From Bacteroidia bacterium (GTDB lineage: Bacteria > Bacteroidota > Bacteroidia > 2-12-FULL-35-15), in assembly GCA_030654175.1 (NCBI GenBank), contig JAURXZ010000008.1, forward strand, positions 1 to 64,000: a stretch of 64,000 nucleotides of DNA, in the 5' to 3' direction. Shown in pieces: positions 52,597 to 62,504 of this stretch (its first letter is position 1; each line of letters opens with the position of its first letter). The notes below the pieces were generated by a model. The model worked only from the letters and a program-made list of their open reading frames with translations. It did not search any database and had not been told where the DNA came from. A program made the translations under genes and the position numbers.

Positions 52597-52688
52597 TTCC
52601 TGAATAGGCTTTGGTTGCTTACGCATTGTATTAAAATTCCATTTTTCTTTTTTAGTTAAAATAGTAGGAGTTAATTTGTAGAAATAGT

Positions 52689-52786
52689 CATTTGGGCGTT
52701 ACCCTTTCTTAAACAAGAAAGGGTCGGGCTTTACACTTCAATCTTTCCTAAAAAGGAAAGGATTTACGTTTCAATCCCTAACGCAG
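52689..52786 (+). repeat. Two-module hairpin element, copy 4
   Basis: CATTTGGGCGTT, hairpin ACCCTTTCTT...AAGAAAGGGT (52701-52724), CGGGCTTTACACTTCAATC, hairpin CTTTCC...GGAAAG (52743-52760), GGATTTACGTTTCAATCC, CTAACGCAG. It ends 8 nt before the nadE start codon. Confidence 0.85.
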
Positions 52787-52794
52787 TATTATCC

Positions 52795-53574
52795 ATGAAA
52801 AACAAGGCAGTTATAGATCATATAGTTCATTGGCTTCTCAATTACAGTGAGCAAAGTAAAACCAGCGGTTTTGTTATTGGTATTTCCGGAGGTATTGATT
52901 CTGCATTAACATCTACCTTATGTGCTAAAACCGGGAAACCTGTTATTTGTTTGAATATGCCAATTCATCAGCATAAAACGGAATACGACAGAGGGCACGA
53001 ACATATCAATTGGCTGAAGAAAAATTTCAATAATGTATCTTCCTTTGAGGTTGAATTAACTGACACTTTTAAAAGTATAAGCGCTGCATTACCCGCTGAT
53101 ATACAGGATTGGTTAACTATGGCAAATACACGTGCCCGTTTACGAATGACAACTTTGTATGCATTTGCGTGCAATAAAAAAATGCTTGTGGTAGGAACAG
53201 GAAATAAAGTAGAAGATTTTGGCATAGGATTTTTTACAAAATATGGAGATGGGGGAGTTGATTTAAGCCCTATTGCAGATCTAATGAAATCAGAAGTGTT
53301 TGCTTTGGCAAAAGAATTAGGTGTAGCGGAATCAATAATTAAAGCAAAACCTACAGATGGATTATTTGCAGATAGCAGAAGTGATGAGGACCAGATCGGT
53401 GCTACTTATGATGAGTTGGAGTGGGCTATGGCGTTTTTAGATAAACCTGAAAATTTCACAAAATTAACCGAGCGTCAACAAATAGTTTTGGATATATATA
53501 CAAGAATGAATAAAGCAAATCAACACAAAATGAATCCTATTCCGGTTTGTGTGATACCTTCGGAATTAAAATAA
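52795..53574 (+). CDS. nadE: NAD+ synthase (ammonia-dependent type)
   Basis: 259 residues. PP-loop SGGIDSAL at residue about 31, VVGTGNKVEDFGIGFFTKYG, and PTDGLFADSRSDEDQIG. It makes NAD from deamido-NAD. It lacks the N-terminal nitrilase (glutaminase) domain, so it should use ammonia. Start codon follows the hairpin element directly, which may be its 5' UTR. Confidence 0.94.
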   Translation: MKNKAVIDHIVHWLLNYSEQSKTSGFVIGISGGIDSALTSTLCAKTGKPVICLNMPIHQHKTEYDRGHEHINWLKKNFNNVSSFEVELTDTFKSISAALPADIQDWLTMANTRARLRMTTLYAFACNKKMLVVGTGNKVEDFGIGFFTKYGDGGVDLSPIADLMKSEVFALAKELGVAESIIKAKPTDGLFADSRSDEDQIGATYDELEWAMAFLDKPENFTKLTERQQIVLDIYTRMNKANQHKMNPIPVCVIPSELK

Positions 53575-53635
53575 AATATCCGTTGTCGAATGCGTAATTT
53601 AATATAATATTTTATTTTTTGATTACTACTTTAAT

Positions 53636-54940
53636 ATGATTCAGGAACTTTATAATCATTTTCTCAAACACCCTGTTGTTTGTACCGATACACGCGACAT
53701 TAAACAAGGTTCCATTTTTTTTGCATTGAAAGGAGATAATTTTAATGCAAATAAATTTGCCGAACAGGCTTTGGATTCCGGTTGTTCATTGGTGGTTATA
53801 GATGAAGAAATTTACAAAAAAGATGAGCGTTATTTTTTGGTGGAAGATGTATTATCCACTTTGCAGGCCCTTGCAAATTATCATCGTAAACAATTATCAA
53901 TCCCGATCATTAGTATTACCGGTACAAACGGGAAAACGACTTCGAAAGAACTGTTAAATGCGGTATTGAGTCAAAAATATAATGTTCTTGCAACCAAAGG
54001 GAACCTGAACAATCATATTGGTGTGCCGCTTACTTTATTGAATATTACTAAGCAGCATGAAATGGCGATTGTTGAAATGGGCGCGAATCATGTTGGAGAA
54101 ATTGCTATGCTTTGCGCCATTGCCGAACCTGATTTTGGAATGATAACAAATATTGGGAAAGCCCATTTAGAAGGATTTGGAGGGTACGAAGGCGTTGTAA
54201 AAGCGAAAAGTGAATTGTACCATTTCATTCAGCAAAAAGGCGGGAAACTTTTTGTTAATGCGGATAATAAAGTGCTTCAGCAACTTTCTGCCGGAATCGA
54301 TAAAATAACCTTCGGAACATTGAAAAGCGTTGATTTTGAAGGACAATTTGTTGAAAGTAATCCTTTTGTAAAGTTGAAATGCAAAGCAAAAGATGATATT
54401 CAGCCAATTGAAGAAAAATCTGTAATAACCACGCAGTTAATAGGGAATTATAATTTTGAGAATATTCTGGCAGCAGCTTGTATCGGCCATTATTTTAAAG
54501 TTTCGGAAGAACAAATTAAAGCAGGATTAGAAAATTATGTTCCTTCTAATAATCGTTCTCAGGTTATGCAAACAAAAAGTAACTTGTTGTTGTTAGATGC
54601 CTATAATGCAAATCCATCCAGCATGAATGCCGCTATCGAAAATTTTGCGCAAATGGACCAGCCCAATAAAATGGCAATATTGGGCGATATGCTTGAATTA
54701 GGTGACGATAGTGCGAAAGAGCATGATAGTATTGTAAACCTTCTGAATAATAAAAATATAACCAATTTAATATTGGTCGGCCCTTTTTTCAAGGAGGCCG
54801 GCAGATCAATTAATGCAAAAACTTTTTCTAATAGCGATGAAGTTGTAGATTATCTCAAACAACATCCTGTAAAAGATTCCACCATTTTAATTAAAGGTTC
54901 GCGGGGAATAAAACTGGAGAAAGTAGTAGAACTTTTGTGA
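53636..54940 (+). CDS. murF: UDP-N-acetylmuramoyl-tripeptide--D-alanyl-D-alanine ligase
   Basis: 434 residues, Mur ligase. N-terminal VCTDTRDIKQGSIFFALKG, ATP-binding SITGTNGKTTSKELL, NHIGVPLTLLN, EMGANHVGEI and DAYNANPSSM. It adds D-Ala-D-Ala to the muramoyl tripeptide in the cytoplasm. It follows nadE with a 61-nt gap. Confidence 0.96.
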   Translation: MIQELYNHFLKHPVVCTDTRDIKQGSIFFALKGDNFNANKFAEQALDSGCSLVVIDEEIYKKDERYFLVEDVLSTLQALANYHRKQLSIPIISITGTNGKTTSKELLNAVLSQKYNVLATKGNLNNHIGVPLTLLNITKQHEMAIVEMGANHVGEIAMLCAIAEPDFGMITNIGKAHLEGFGGYEGVVKAKSELYHFIQQKGGKLFVNADNKVLQQLSAGIDKITFGTLKSVDFEGQFVESNPFVKLKCKAKDDIQPIEEKSVITTQLIGNYNFENILAAACIGHYFKVSEEQIKAGLENYVPSNNRSQVMQTKSNLLLLDAYNANPSSMNAAIENFAQMDQPNKMAILGDMLELGDDSAKEHDSIVNLLNNKNITNLILVGPFFKEAGRSINAKTFSNSDEVVDYLKQHPVKDSTILIKGSRGIKLEKVVELL

Positions 54941-55013
54941 TTTGGAGAATACTGATATAGGTCTCTCATCTCAATATTTATAATACAATCGGAATTTGTT
55001 AATGTTAAGTTAA

Positions 55014-55043
55014 TTTAGATTTAACACTAAAGTTAAATCTAAA
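55014..55043. promoter_or_regulatory. Perfect 12-bp dyad upstream of the response-regulator gene
   Basis: TTTAGATTTAAC-actaaa-GTTAAATCTAAA. Arms are exact, loop 6 nt, and it ends 32 nt before the start codon. Could be an autoregulatory site (OmpR-type proteins usually bind direct repeats, so this is not certain) or a 5'-UTR hairpin. Confidence 0.5.
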
Positions 55044-55075
55044 TGGGAACTTTACATTAAATTAATTGAAAAAGT

Positions 55076-55759
55076 ATGAGTACCGAACAAAAAATATTAC
55101 TGGTAGATGACGAGCAAGATATTTTAGAATTTCTTAGTTACAATCTAAAAAAGGAAGGCTACAGTGTATTTACCGCTAATAATGGGAAAGAAGCAATAAT
55201 TATTGCTAAAAAAGTAACTCCTGACCTTATTATATTAGATGTGATGATGCCGGATATGGATGGTATTGAAACTTGCAGAGGATTACGTGAAATTCCGGAA
55301 TTAAAAAATGTAATGATCGCATTTTTAACTGCACGTAATGAAGATTATTCTCAAATTGCCGGGTTTGATGTTGGTGCTGATGACTATATTAATAAGCCAA
55401 TTAAGCCTCGGGTGTTGATCAGCCGGATCGAAGCTTTATTACGAAGAGCTCCAGGTACAGAGGTCAATAAAATAGATAAAGTAGACACAGGTGGAATTAA
55501 AATCGATCGTGAACGTTATGTTATAGAAAAAAATGGTGTAGAAATTAACCTTCCGAAAAAAGAATTTGAATTACTTGCTTTGCTTGCTTCAAAACCAGGA
55601 AAAGTATTTACACGTGAAGTTATATTGGATCTGGTTTGGGGTGGAGATGTGGTGGTTGGTGACCGAACCATTGATGTTCATATCCGTAAATTGCGTGAAA
55701 AAATAGGTGAAGATTTTATTAAAACAATTAAGGGTATTGGGTATAAATTCGAATTTTAA
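55076..55759 (+). CDS. OmpR/PhoB-type response regulator, no adjacent kinase
   Basis: 227 residues. Receiver domain with acidic pair LLVDDEQD, phospho-acceptor Asp in DLIILDVMMPDMDG, conserved Thr in FLTARNED and Lys in YINKPIKP. C-terminal winged helix (LPKKEFELLALLASKPGKVF, DVHIRKLREKIGE). Complete. No histidine kinase gene is beside it; the next gene is on the other strand. Confidence 0.93.
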   Translation: MSTEQKILLVDDEQDILEFLSYNLKKEGYSVFTANNGKEAIIIAKKVTPDLIILDVMMPDMDGIETCRGLREIPELKNVMIAFLTARNEDYSQIAGFDVGADDYINKPIKPRVLISRIEALLRRAPGTEVNKIDKVDTGGIKIDRERYVIEKNGVEINLPKKEFELLALLASKPGKVFTREVILDLVWGGDVVVGDRTIDVHIRKLREKIGEDFIKTIKGIGYKFEF

Positions 55760-55768
55760 ATATTTTTT

Positions 55769-55874
55769 AACACAGAGTAAACAGTGAAAACGGAGGTTCA
55801 CAGAGTTTTAGGGCTATTCGTAAAAAATCTGTTTTTTCTCTGTTGAACTCATAACACTCAGTGACCTCTGTGTT
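55769..55874. repeat. CACAGAG hairpin element, copy 3
   Basis: Outer 9-bp arms AACACAGAG (55769-55777) and CTCTGTGTT (55866-55874) match perfectly; inner CACAGAG and CTCTGTTGAACTC words repeat in between. Less exact than copy 1. Lies between convergent genes. Confidence 0.65.
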
Positions 55875-55905
55875 AAATAGTTTTTTTGCCATAAAAGCTG
55901 AACAC

Positions 55906-57375
55906 TCACTCCATCTCCGCTATTGCGATCATCAACTTCTCTAACTTTTTTTTCATTTCAGGGGGCGTACATTCATAATTGTTTGCAAGTAAAGAGAAAC
56001 AAAGCATTTCGCCCTTTTTATTTTTTACATAACCTGCATAACCTCGTGCTCTGGTGATATATCCGCTTTTGGCACATAAATTATCTTTCGCAGAAGTACC
56101 TTCACAGAAATTGTCCAAAGGGCCAATTTTTCCGGCAATGGGAAAGGATCTATAATATGCTTTAAAGTTCTTGTCTTTTGCCATCAGGCGTAAAATTTGA
56201 GCTTCAGTTTTTGTGGTAATTACGTTGGAGCGGGAAAGGCCACAACCGTCATTCATAAAAAAACCATTAACATCTACTCCTTTATTTTTCCAAAATGCAG
56301 TAATGATCTCAGTACCTTCATTTTCCCTACCTATTCCATCTTTTTTGTAAGCAATGTATTTTAGCAAGTGCTCGGCATACAGATTATTACTTTTAAAATT
56401 GGTCCAGTATATAATTTCATTTAAGGTTGGTGAGTAGTGTTTGTATAAAGTAGTTTTATTAGAAAAAAGATATTCATCAGCTTCTTTCAAAACTCTCGTA
56501 GTGGTTGCTTTTTTAGTGATTTTAATACCGATTTTTTTTAATGAGCTTTCTAATGATTGTGCGCAATATAAAGCAGGGTCAGGTATAGAGCCTTCCACTT
56601 CATAATTGTTTTTATTCGCAGGAATAGTGCCTTGGATCTCGCGGTAATAGGAGTAAGGGGCTCCATAAATAAAAGCATTGTCGTCATTCCCACCTGATGA
56701 CACATTATTTACCATTTGCAAACCATTGATATCGGGTTTTGTTTTTGTTATCAGAGATTTACTTCCTACAACTCCTGATTTCAAATACAAAGTGTATTTA
56801 TTATCATGGTAAGATAATCCACTGGCACCTGCACCAAAATAATTTCCAATATCGGCCCATATCCATTGGGCTGGGATCATATTGTCATCGAAAATACCTG
56901 CATCACCAATAATAGCGCCTTCAATCTTTTTTATTCCTTTCTTTTTAAGTAATTCAGCCCATTTATCGGTTGTACTCAAGCTGTCTTTTTTGTCTTTAAA
57001 ATATTCCGATTCAAGAGTGGGATCGCCTCCTCCGATAATATATAAATTACCTTTAATTATTCCCGTCAAGGTGTCAAAAACACCATCGTATTGAAGTTTT
57101 GTTTCGAATTTAAAATCACCACCAAGCATGGATAGAGCGGCTCCGGTAGTTACAATTTTTAAGGTGCTTGCCGGGACCAGGCTTATATTACTGTTGTATT
57201 CGGCAAGGATCGTATCTTTTTTAACAGGCATTACACAAATGCTCCAAACAGCATGTTTTAGAGCTTCATCGGTTTTTAATTTTTCAATTTCAATATTCAG
57301 TTTTGAGATACTTTGTGAATATGAAAAAATAATTTGCGACAAAAAAAGAAATATGATTAAAGATCTTTTGATCAT
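55906..57375 (-). CDS. dacB: D-alanyl-D-alanine carboxypeptidase/endopeptidase (PBP4 type)
   Basis: 489 residues with a signal peptide. SxxK is in VPASTLKIVTTGAAL, SxN in FKSNNLYAEHLL and KSG in LCAKSGYITRARG. PBP4-family insert is present between. It trims or cuts peptidoglycan peptides in the periplasm. All active-site motifs are intact. Confidence 0.94.
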   Translation of the reverse strand: MIKRSLIIFLFLSQIIFSYSQSISKLNIEIEKLKTDEALKHAVWSICVMPVKKDTILAEYNSNISLVPASTLKIVTTGAALSMLGGDFKFETKLQYDGVFDTLTGIIKGNLYIIGGGDPTLESEYFKDKKDSLSTTDKWAELLKKKGIKKIEGAIIGDAGIFDDNMIPAQWIWADIGNYFGAGASGLSYHDNKYTLYLKSGVVGSKSLITKTKPDINGLQMVNNVSSGGNDDNAFIYGAPYSYYREIQGTIPANKNNYEVEGSIPDPALYCAQSLESSLKKIGIKITKKATTTRVLKEADEYLFSNKTTLYKHYSPTLNEIIYWTNFKSNNLYAEHLLKYIAYKKDGIGRENEGTEIITAFWKNKGVDVNGFFMNDGCGLSRSNVITTKTEAQILRLMAKDKNFKAYYRSFPIAGKIGPLDNFCEGTSAKDNLCAKSGYITRARGYAGYVKNKKGEMLCFSLLANNYECTPPEMKKKLEKLMIAIAEME

Positions 57376-57465
57376 TCTTTTTAATTGATTTTTACGCTTG
57401 TCTTGATCAGCCTCATAGAGTTTTGAACTCTGTCAGGTTAATTTAGAATAATCCCAGAGAAATAC

Positions 57466-57723
57466 TTATCGTTGAAAAATAGAACTTTTTCCTGCAAAAG
57501 CTTTATCAATTTCATTCGCAAGTTTGCGGTCTTTTTCGGTAATAGTATTGCCTTCGTCATGGGTGAAAAGGGTAATATCTACTTTGTTATATACATTGCT
57601 CCAGTTAGGATGATGGTTCATTTTTTCAGCTGCCAATGCTACCTTGGTCATAAAACCAAATGCTTCAATAAAATTACTAAATTGAAAGCTTCTTTTCAGT
57701 TGATTATTTTCTTCTTTCCACAT
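57466..57723 (-). CDS. phhB: Pterin-4a-carbinolamine dehydratase
   Basis: 85 residues, PCD/DCoH family: [42 protein letters not shown] (the conserved His-His-Pro-Asn-Trp) and LANEIDKAF. It dehydrates 4a-hydroxytetrahydropterin and so recycles the cofactor of phenylalanine hydroxylase (14201). In many bacteria the two are adjacent; here they are 43 kb apart. Confidence 0.95.
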   Translation of the reverse strand: MWKEENNQLKRSFQFSNFIEAFGFMTKVALAAEKMNHHPNWSNVYNKVDITLFTHDEGNTITEKDRKLANEIDKAFAGKSSIFQR

Positions 57724-57822
57724 GATTTTTTTTATTTAGAGATTTGGAAATTTAGTGATTTAGTGAATTTTGATTTATTTAATTTTAAAATTTAATGACT
57801 TAGAAATTAGTTCATTTAGTGA

Positions 57823-57862
57823 CTCTCCACCTCTCCACCTCTCCACCTCTCCACCTCTCCAA
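57823..57862 (+). repeat. Tandem 8-mer CTCTCCAC/A, five units
   Basis: Four exact CTCTCCAC units and a fifth CTCTCCAA, next to GATTTAGTGA-type words in the same spacer (57740-57822). It is a pure microsatellite stage of the word-like spacers. Confidence 0.7.
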
Positions 57863-57872
57863 CTCACTAATT

Positions 57873-58295
57873 CTACAATTCAATAACAGCCATTGTAAGT
57901 CTGCTTATACAAACTATTTTAGCTTGTTCATTTTTTATTTCAATGCTCCAAACATGCGTTTTTTTACCAATATGTATTGGTTTTGCCTCTGCATAAACAA
58001 ATCCACCAACCGCAGGACGCAAATGGTTAGCGTTAATATCTAACCCTACGCAAGCATATTTATCAGGATCAACAATTAAATGTGAACCGATACTTCCCAG
58101 CGTTTCAGCTAAAGCAACGGATGCACCACCGTGCAAAATATTCATTGGCTGCACTGTTCGGTGGTCCACGGGCATTTTACCTTTAACAGAATCAGGTGTG
58201 AGTTCGGTAATTTCAATACCAATGGTTTCACACATATTGTTTTTCAGCATTCCCTGAATGTCGGCCGCTGTATAAGGTTTAAACCAAATGCTCAT
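57873..58295 (-). CDS. PaaI/YdiI-type hotdog thioesterase
   Basis: 140 residues. Hotdog motifs: KGKMPVDHRTVQPMNILHGGASVALAETLGS, with the His-Gly-Gly loop and catalytic Glu, and GLDINANHLRPAV. It hydrolyses acyl-CoA thioesters; in the phenylacetate context it could act on dead-end CoA products (PaaI) but the YdiI/MenI-type (dihydroxynaphthoyl-CoA) is equally possible. Confidence 0.87.
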   Translation of the reverse strand: MSIWFKPYTAADIQGMLKNNMCETIGIEITELTPDSVKGKMPVDHRTVQPMNILHGGASVALAETLGSIGSHLIVDPDKYACVGLDINANHLRPAVGGFVYAEAKPIHIGKKTHVWSIEIKNEQAKIVCISRLTMAVIEL

Positions 58296-58409
58296 AATGT
58301 TTTTATTTTAAAACGAAATTAAGAAGAATTCGCTTATGGAATTTTTAAATTATTGCATCTATAAAATAAATTACTTTATTTTACAATAATTCATTAAAAA
58401 CCTCTAAAA

Positions 58410-59330
58410 ATGAAAACTATGTATTCTCTTATTCTGGCAATTGTGATGTTAACGTCTTGTGGTGGTAACAAATCTGCTGACTACAATGGTCTGCTTTCTT
58501 CATCTGAACAGGGTGTTAGTAGTGAAATGAGCCCCCCTGCGCCACCTTCGCCCCCTGCAGATGGAGCAATGAATGATGAAGCCAGTATTGTTCCTGAGGA
58601 ACCCCAAATGGAAGGTGTAGGGGGAAGTTCTGTTAATAAGGCCAATTCAACGTTTGAACGAATTAAGATAGCGGAAAAAATTAAAAAGACTGCCGATCTG
58701 AATCTCACAGTTGAGGATTACAAAAAGGCAAGAATTGAAATTGAAAAAATTGTAAAATCGGGAAATGCTTATATCGGAAGCGAAAATGAACAAAATACAA
58801 CCTATAGCATCACTAATTATATGGTGATACGTGTGTTGAATAAGGATTTCGACTCCATGGTGAATAAACTGTTAACTGTTGCAAGCAATGTAAATTCAAA
58901 AAATGTTACTGCCGAAGATGTTACTGCCCAGTTTGTTGATATTCAATCCCGTTTGAAATCAAAGAAGGAAATTGAAAAACGTTACCTGGATATATTACAA
59001 AAGGCATCTAAAGTGTCTGACATATTAGAGATTGAACAAAAATTGGGCGAGATACGTGAAGAAATTGAAGCAAAAGAAGGAGAATTGAAATTTCTCTCAG
59101 ATCAGGTAAATTATAGTACCATCAATTTGAATTTTCACCAGGAATTCGAATATACTCCAACTGACAGGCCAGGCTTCTTTGGTAGAATGGGAAGTGCTTT
59201 TGGGAATGGCTGGAGTGGTTTTTTAAGTTTTCTTGTTGGAGTTGTATATGTTTGGCCTTTATGGTTGATCTTAGGCTTAACCGCTTATTTACTTGTCAAA
59301 TTTATTAAAAGACAATCGAAAAAAAAGTAG
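58410..59330 (+). CDS. DUF4349 lipoprotein
   Basis: 306 residues. Lipoprotein signal (ILAIVMLTSCGGNK), a Pro/Ala-rich linker (PPAPPSPPADGAMNDE), the DUF4349 domain (ADLNLTVEDYKKARIEIEKIV, EDVTAQFVDIQSRLKSKKEIE) with a central coiled coil (EIEQKLGEIREEIEAKEGEL) and a C-terminal membrane helix with a basic tail. The function is unknown; the coiled coil suggests an envelope-spanning role. Confidence 0.87.
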   Translation: MKTMYSLILAIVMLTSCGGNKSADYNGLLSSSEQGVSSEMSPPAPPSPPADGAMNDEASIVPEEPQMEGVGGSSVNKANSTFERIKIAEKIKKTADLNLTVEDYKKARIEIEKIVKSGNAYIGSENEQNTTYSITNYMVIRVLNKDFDSMVNKLLTVASNVNSKNVTAEDVTAQFVDIQSRLKSKKEIEKRYLDILQKASKVSDILEIEQKLGEIREEIEAKEGELKFLSDQVNYSTINLNFHQEFEYTPTDRPGFFGRMGSAFGNGWSGFLSFLVGVVYVWPLWLILGLTAYLLVKFIKRQSKKK

Positions 59331-59345
59331 TTTAATCTCTTTTAA

Positions 59346-59464
59346 TTTCAACCGTCATCCTGAAGAGCCTTTTTGGGATGAAGGATATTGTTCTTCAACA
59401 GAAGTAATCTCCTTTTAAAAGGAAAAGATTCTTCATCCTTTAAGGATGATTCTGAATGTCACAG
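59346..59464. repeat. REP-like element with GTCATCCTGAA...TTCTGAATGTCAC ends
   Basis: Terminal parts GTCATCCTGAAGAG and GATTCTGAATGTCAC are imperfectly complementary. Inside are TCCTTTTAAAAGGA (59410-59423) and CATCCTTTAAGGATG (59434-59448) hairpins. It looks like the common GTCATTCTGAA..GAAGAATCT dispersed repeat of Bacteroidota. Confidence 0.5.
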
Positions 59465-59521
59465 CTATTAAATTGTTTTTCACTAAGGTTCAAACTTAAT
59501 CAAGAACCTTTTTCACGCAAA

Positions 59522-60880
59522 TTATTTGCTCACAAGCATCTTCCTGTATTCATCTTTGATCTTATCAAATTCAGCTATGATCTGTTCCCGTTCAGTAATA
59601 AGGTTGGAAATGAAAACACTTTTTTTGTAAAACAACAGCATTAGCACCCATTTGGTCCGCATTTTATTTACAGTATGAAAGTACCAATAGGCAAATAAAC
59701 CGCTCAGGGGAAGGCTTAATCCATATGTAATGGTGAGCCACCGGATGTGGGTAAGTTTCCATACTAAAATAATTTGTGTGGAATAAAATATCAGAAAAGT
59801 AAACATTCCCCCCACCATGCTGATCGCTCCTCTAAACTCAATTGATTTACTCACTTTGTATGCAATACGTCCGGGAATAATGAAGGGTAAATAATTATTT
59901 ACTAATCCGTAAATATAAATTGGAAACCCTAAAATAAGTATAAATAAAGCTTTCAAATTACTGCGAACAAAGGACTTGCTCTTTTGGCTTCGCACAATAT
60001 CCGTATCTGTTAATCCTAACTTATTTATATTATTTAAATATTCCTGCACCCTTAAGCGTATCTTCTCTACACGTTCCGGATTGTGTTGCAGATAATGATT
60101 TACGGTTTCGATAATATTTTTGGTCATTATAAAATCAGCATCCTTGTCTTTTTTACTGATTCCCAACTCTTTCGAAAGCTTGTATTTGTAAAGTGTTTCA
60201 ATGTTTTTTACTAATTCATCTGTTTTATCATCTTCAATGGCAATTATTAAATTTTCAAGTCGTTTACGAATTTCTTCCGTTAAATTTTCAGCTCCTTGAA
60301 ATTCATCTCTGGTATAATCTTCTTTAAAATCAGCAACTGAAATAGGCTTTCCAATATTTATAAATAGGTCGCGATTGAATTTATGAGGGTTGGCATAGTT
60401 TAATCCAATGGTAATAATATGCACTCCAAGCTCAAAATTGTTTTGTGCTTCGGCTCCTAAAGCAATTCGTGCAGCCCCTGTTTTTATTTGTCTTAATTTA
60501 CGTTCAGTGATACTAGTGCCTTCCGGGAACATTAATAGCGCACCACCTTTTTCTAAATGTTCAAAACACTTGATAAAAACATCTTTATTTTTATTCATCA
60601 ATGAAGGGTCATCTTTTTGGCGATAGATGGGAATCACATTGAATTTGGGCAAAAGCCATGCAGCGATCTTATTTTTAAATAATACCCCTTTGCCTAAAAA
60701 AAACACCTTTCTATTGAGCATGGTGGCCACAACAATAGGATCCATAAAAGTGCTTGGATGGTTTACCAATACCATAATTGGGCCCTTATCAGGGATCAGT
60801 TCTTTGTTCCGGATAGTGATGGAACGAAAAAATACACGTACCGTAATTTGCATTACTATTTTCAGAAAGGAGTAGAGCAT
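59522..60880 (-). CDS. Glycerophosphate/lysophosphatidate-type acyltransferase
   Basis: About 452 residues. Acyltransferase motif VNHPSTFMDPIVVATML (an HX5D form), FFLGKGVLF, LMFPEGTSITERKLRQIKTGAARIAL, and a long C-terminal part with three or four membrane helices (about 310-410). It probably acylates glycerol-3-phosphate or lysophosphatidate. I choose Met at 60880 (MLYSFLKIV) over the upstream Met at 60928. Divergent from metK. Confidence 0.82.
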   Translation of the reverse strand: MLYSFLKIVMQITVRVFFRSITIRNKELIPDKGPIMVLVNHPSTFMDPIVVATMLNRKVFFLGKGVLFKNKIAAWLLPKFNVIPIYRQKDDPSLMNKNKDVFIKCFEHLEKGGALLMFPEGTSITERKLRQIKTGAARIALGAEAQNNFELGVHIITIGLNYANPHKFNRDLFINIGKPISVADFKEDYTRDEFQGAENLTEEIRKRLENLIIAIEDDKTDELVKNIETLYKYKLSKELGISKKDKDADFIMTKNIIETVNHYLQHNPERVEKIRLRVQEYLNNINKLGLTDTDIVRSQKSKSFVRSNLKALFILILGFPIYIYGLVNNYLPFIIPGRIAYKVSKSIEFRGAISMVGGMFTFLIFYSTQIILVWKLTHIRWLTITYGLSLPLSGLFAYWYFHTVNKMRTKWVLMLLFYKKSVFISNLITEREQIIAEFDKIKDEYRKMLVSK

Positions 60881-61038
60881 TGTTTGAATTTTGATGGAAA
60901 TATAATCAAATTTAATTGTTAATAACACATAGATTTTACCGGTGATTATAAATGTTTGTTTCTATTAGAAACAAAAAATTTCATATTGATTAAATAATTG
61001 TATTTTAGCGCCCATAAAATTTAAAAACTAAACATACA

Positions 61039-62292
61039 ATGCCATACTTATTTACATCCGAATCGGTGTCAGAAGGACACCCAGACAAAGTAGCTGATCA
61101 GATCTCTGACGCTTTAATCGATAACTTTTTAGCGTTTGATCCGGAATCAAAAGTTGCTTGCGAAACATTAGTAACCACCGGACAAGTAATACTTGCAGGT
61201 GAAGTAAAATCAAAAGCATATTTGGATGTACAAACTATTGCTCGTGATGTGATCAAAAAAATTGGTTACACAAAAAGTGAATATATGTTCGAAGCAAATT
61301 CATGTGGTGTGCTTTCCGCAATCCACGAACAATCTGCTGATATTAATCAGGGAGTTGATAAAAAGAAAAAAGAAGAACAGGGTGCAGGTGACCAGGGGAT
61401 GATGTTTGGTTATGCAACCAACGAAACTGAAGATTATATGCCGTTAGCATTGGATCTTGCACACAAAGTATTAATTGAATTAGCTGTATTGCGCAGAGAA
61501 GACAAACAAATTAAATATTTGCGTCCGGATGCAAAATCTCAAGTTACATTAGAATACGATGATAATAATGTCCCTGTACGTATTGATGCTATTGTAGTTT
61601 CAACACAACATGATGATTTTGATTCAGAAGCGAAAATGTTAGCTAAGATCAAAAGTGATATTATTGCTATTTTAATTCCACGCGTAAAAGCAAAATATAA
61701 AAAATTCGCTCATTTGTTTAACGACAAGATCAAATACCATATTAACCCTACAGGTAAATTTGTAATTGGTGGTCCTCACGGTGACACAGGTCTTACTGGT
61801 CGTAAAATCATTGTAGACACCTATGGTGGAAAAGGTGCTCATGGTGGTGGTGCATTCTCCGGTAAAGATCCTTCAAAAGTGGATCGTTCTGCTGCTTATG
61901 CTACACGTCACATTGCTAAAAATCTAGTTGCTGCAGGTGTTTGTTCTGAAGTATTAGTGCAGGTGTCATATGCAATCGGTGTTGCAAAACCAATGGGTAT
62001 TTATGTAAATACATATGGTACTGCAAAAGTTAAAATGAATGACGGACAAATTTCAAAATTAGTTGAAAGTGTTTTTGATATGCGTCCATACTTTATCGAA
62101 CAACGTTTAAAATTACGTAATCCTATTTATAGCGAAACCGCTGCTTACGGGCACATGGGACGTAAAAATGAAGTGGTAACTAAAACTTTCAGAACACCTG
62201 ATGGTAAAGAAAAGAAAGTAAAAGTTGAATTATTTACTTGGGAAAAATTAGATTATGTTGCTAAAGTAAAAGCTGCTTTCAAAATAAAATAA
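61039..62292 (+). CDS. metK: S-adenosylmethionine synthetase
   Basis: 417 residues. Motifs [30 protein letters not shown], and [19 protein letters not shown]. Makes SAM from ATP and methionine. It is the lineage's usual length with a slightly extended loop. It has no recognisable riboswitch upstream. A strong terminator follows. Confidence 0.97.
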   Translation: MPYLFTSESVSEGHPDKVADQISDALIDNFLAFDPESKVACETLVTTGQVILAGEVKSKAYLDVQTIARDVIKKIGYTKSEYMFEANSCGVLSAIHEQSADINQGVDKKKKEEQGAGDQGMMFGYATNETEDYMPLALDLAHKVLIELAVLRREDKQIKYLRPDAKSQVTLEYDDNNVPVRIDAIVVSTQHDDFDSEAKMLAKIKSDIIAILIPRVKAKYKKFAHLFNDKIKYHINPTGKFVIGGPHGDTGLTGRKIIVDTYGGKGAHGGGAFSGKDPSKVDRSAAYATRHIAKNLVAAGVCSEVLVQVSYAIGVAKPMGIYVNTYGTAKVKMNDGQISKLVESVFDMRPYFIEQRLKLRNPIYSETAAYGHMGRKNEVVTKTFRTPDGKEKKVKVELFTWEKLDYVAKVKAAFKIK

Positions 62293-62310
62293 TTATTTTT
62301 TTCGAGATGT

Positions 62311-62349
62311 AAAAAGCTCCTTCTGCATTACTGCAGGAGGAGCTTTTTT
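62311..62349 (+). terminator. Terminator after metK
   Basis: AAAAAGCTCCTTCTGCA-ttac-TGCAGGAGGAGCTTTTTT: a 17-bp stem with one mismatch and a T6 tail. Long A/T flanks suggest action in both directions. Confidence 0.92.
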
Positions 62350-62504
62350 GCTTTTCGTGTTAGTTTAATTGGTTGGCTTACGTTTGAAAATGTGGGGAAA
62401 AATTTAAAATTTTATGCTGGACCGTTTTTTTAATTGAAATTATAGAGATAAATATTAAAAGTATGCCCGAGAAAGAAATTGGCAAATAATAGTAATAGTC
62501 AACT

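Noticed and set aside
55760-55905. Histidine kinase partner for the response regulator
   Set aside because: No kinase gene lies on either side; the DNA that follows is a CACAGAG repeat element and then dacB on the other strand.
60929-61038. Possible SAM riboswitch upstream of metK
   Set aside because: The 110-nt leader has no SAM-I, SAM-II or SAM-IV pattern; only a short TTTCTA/TAGAAA hairpin is seen.
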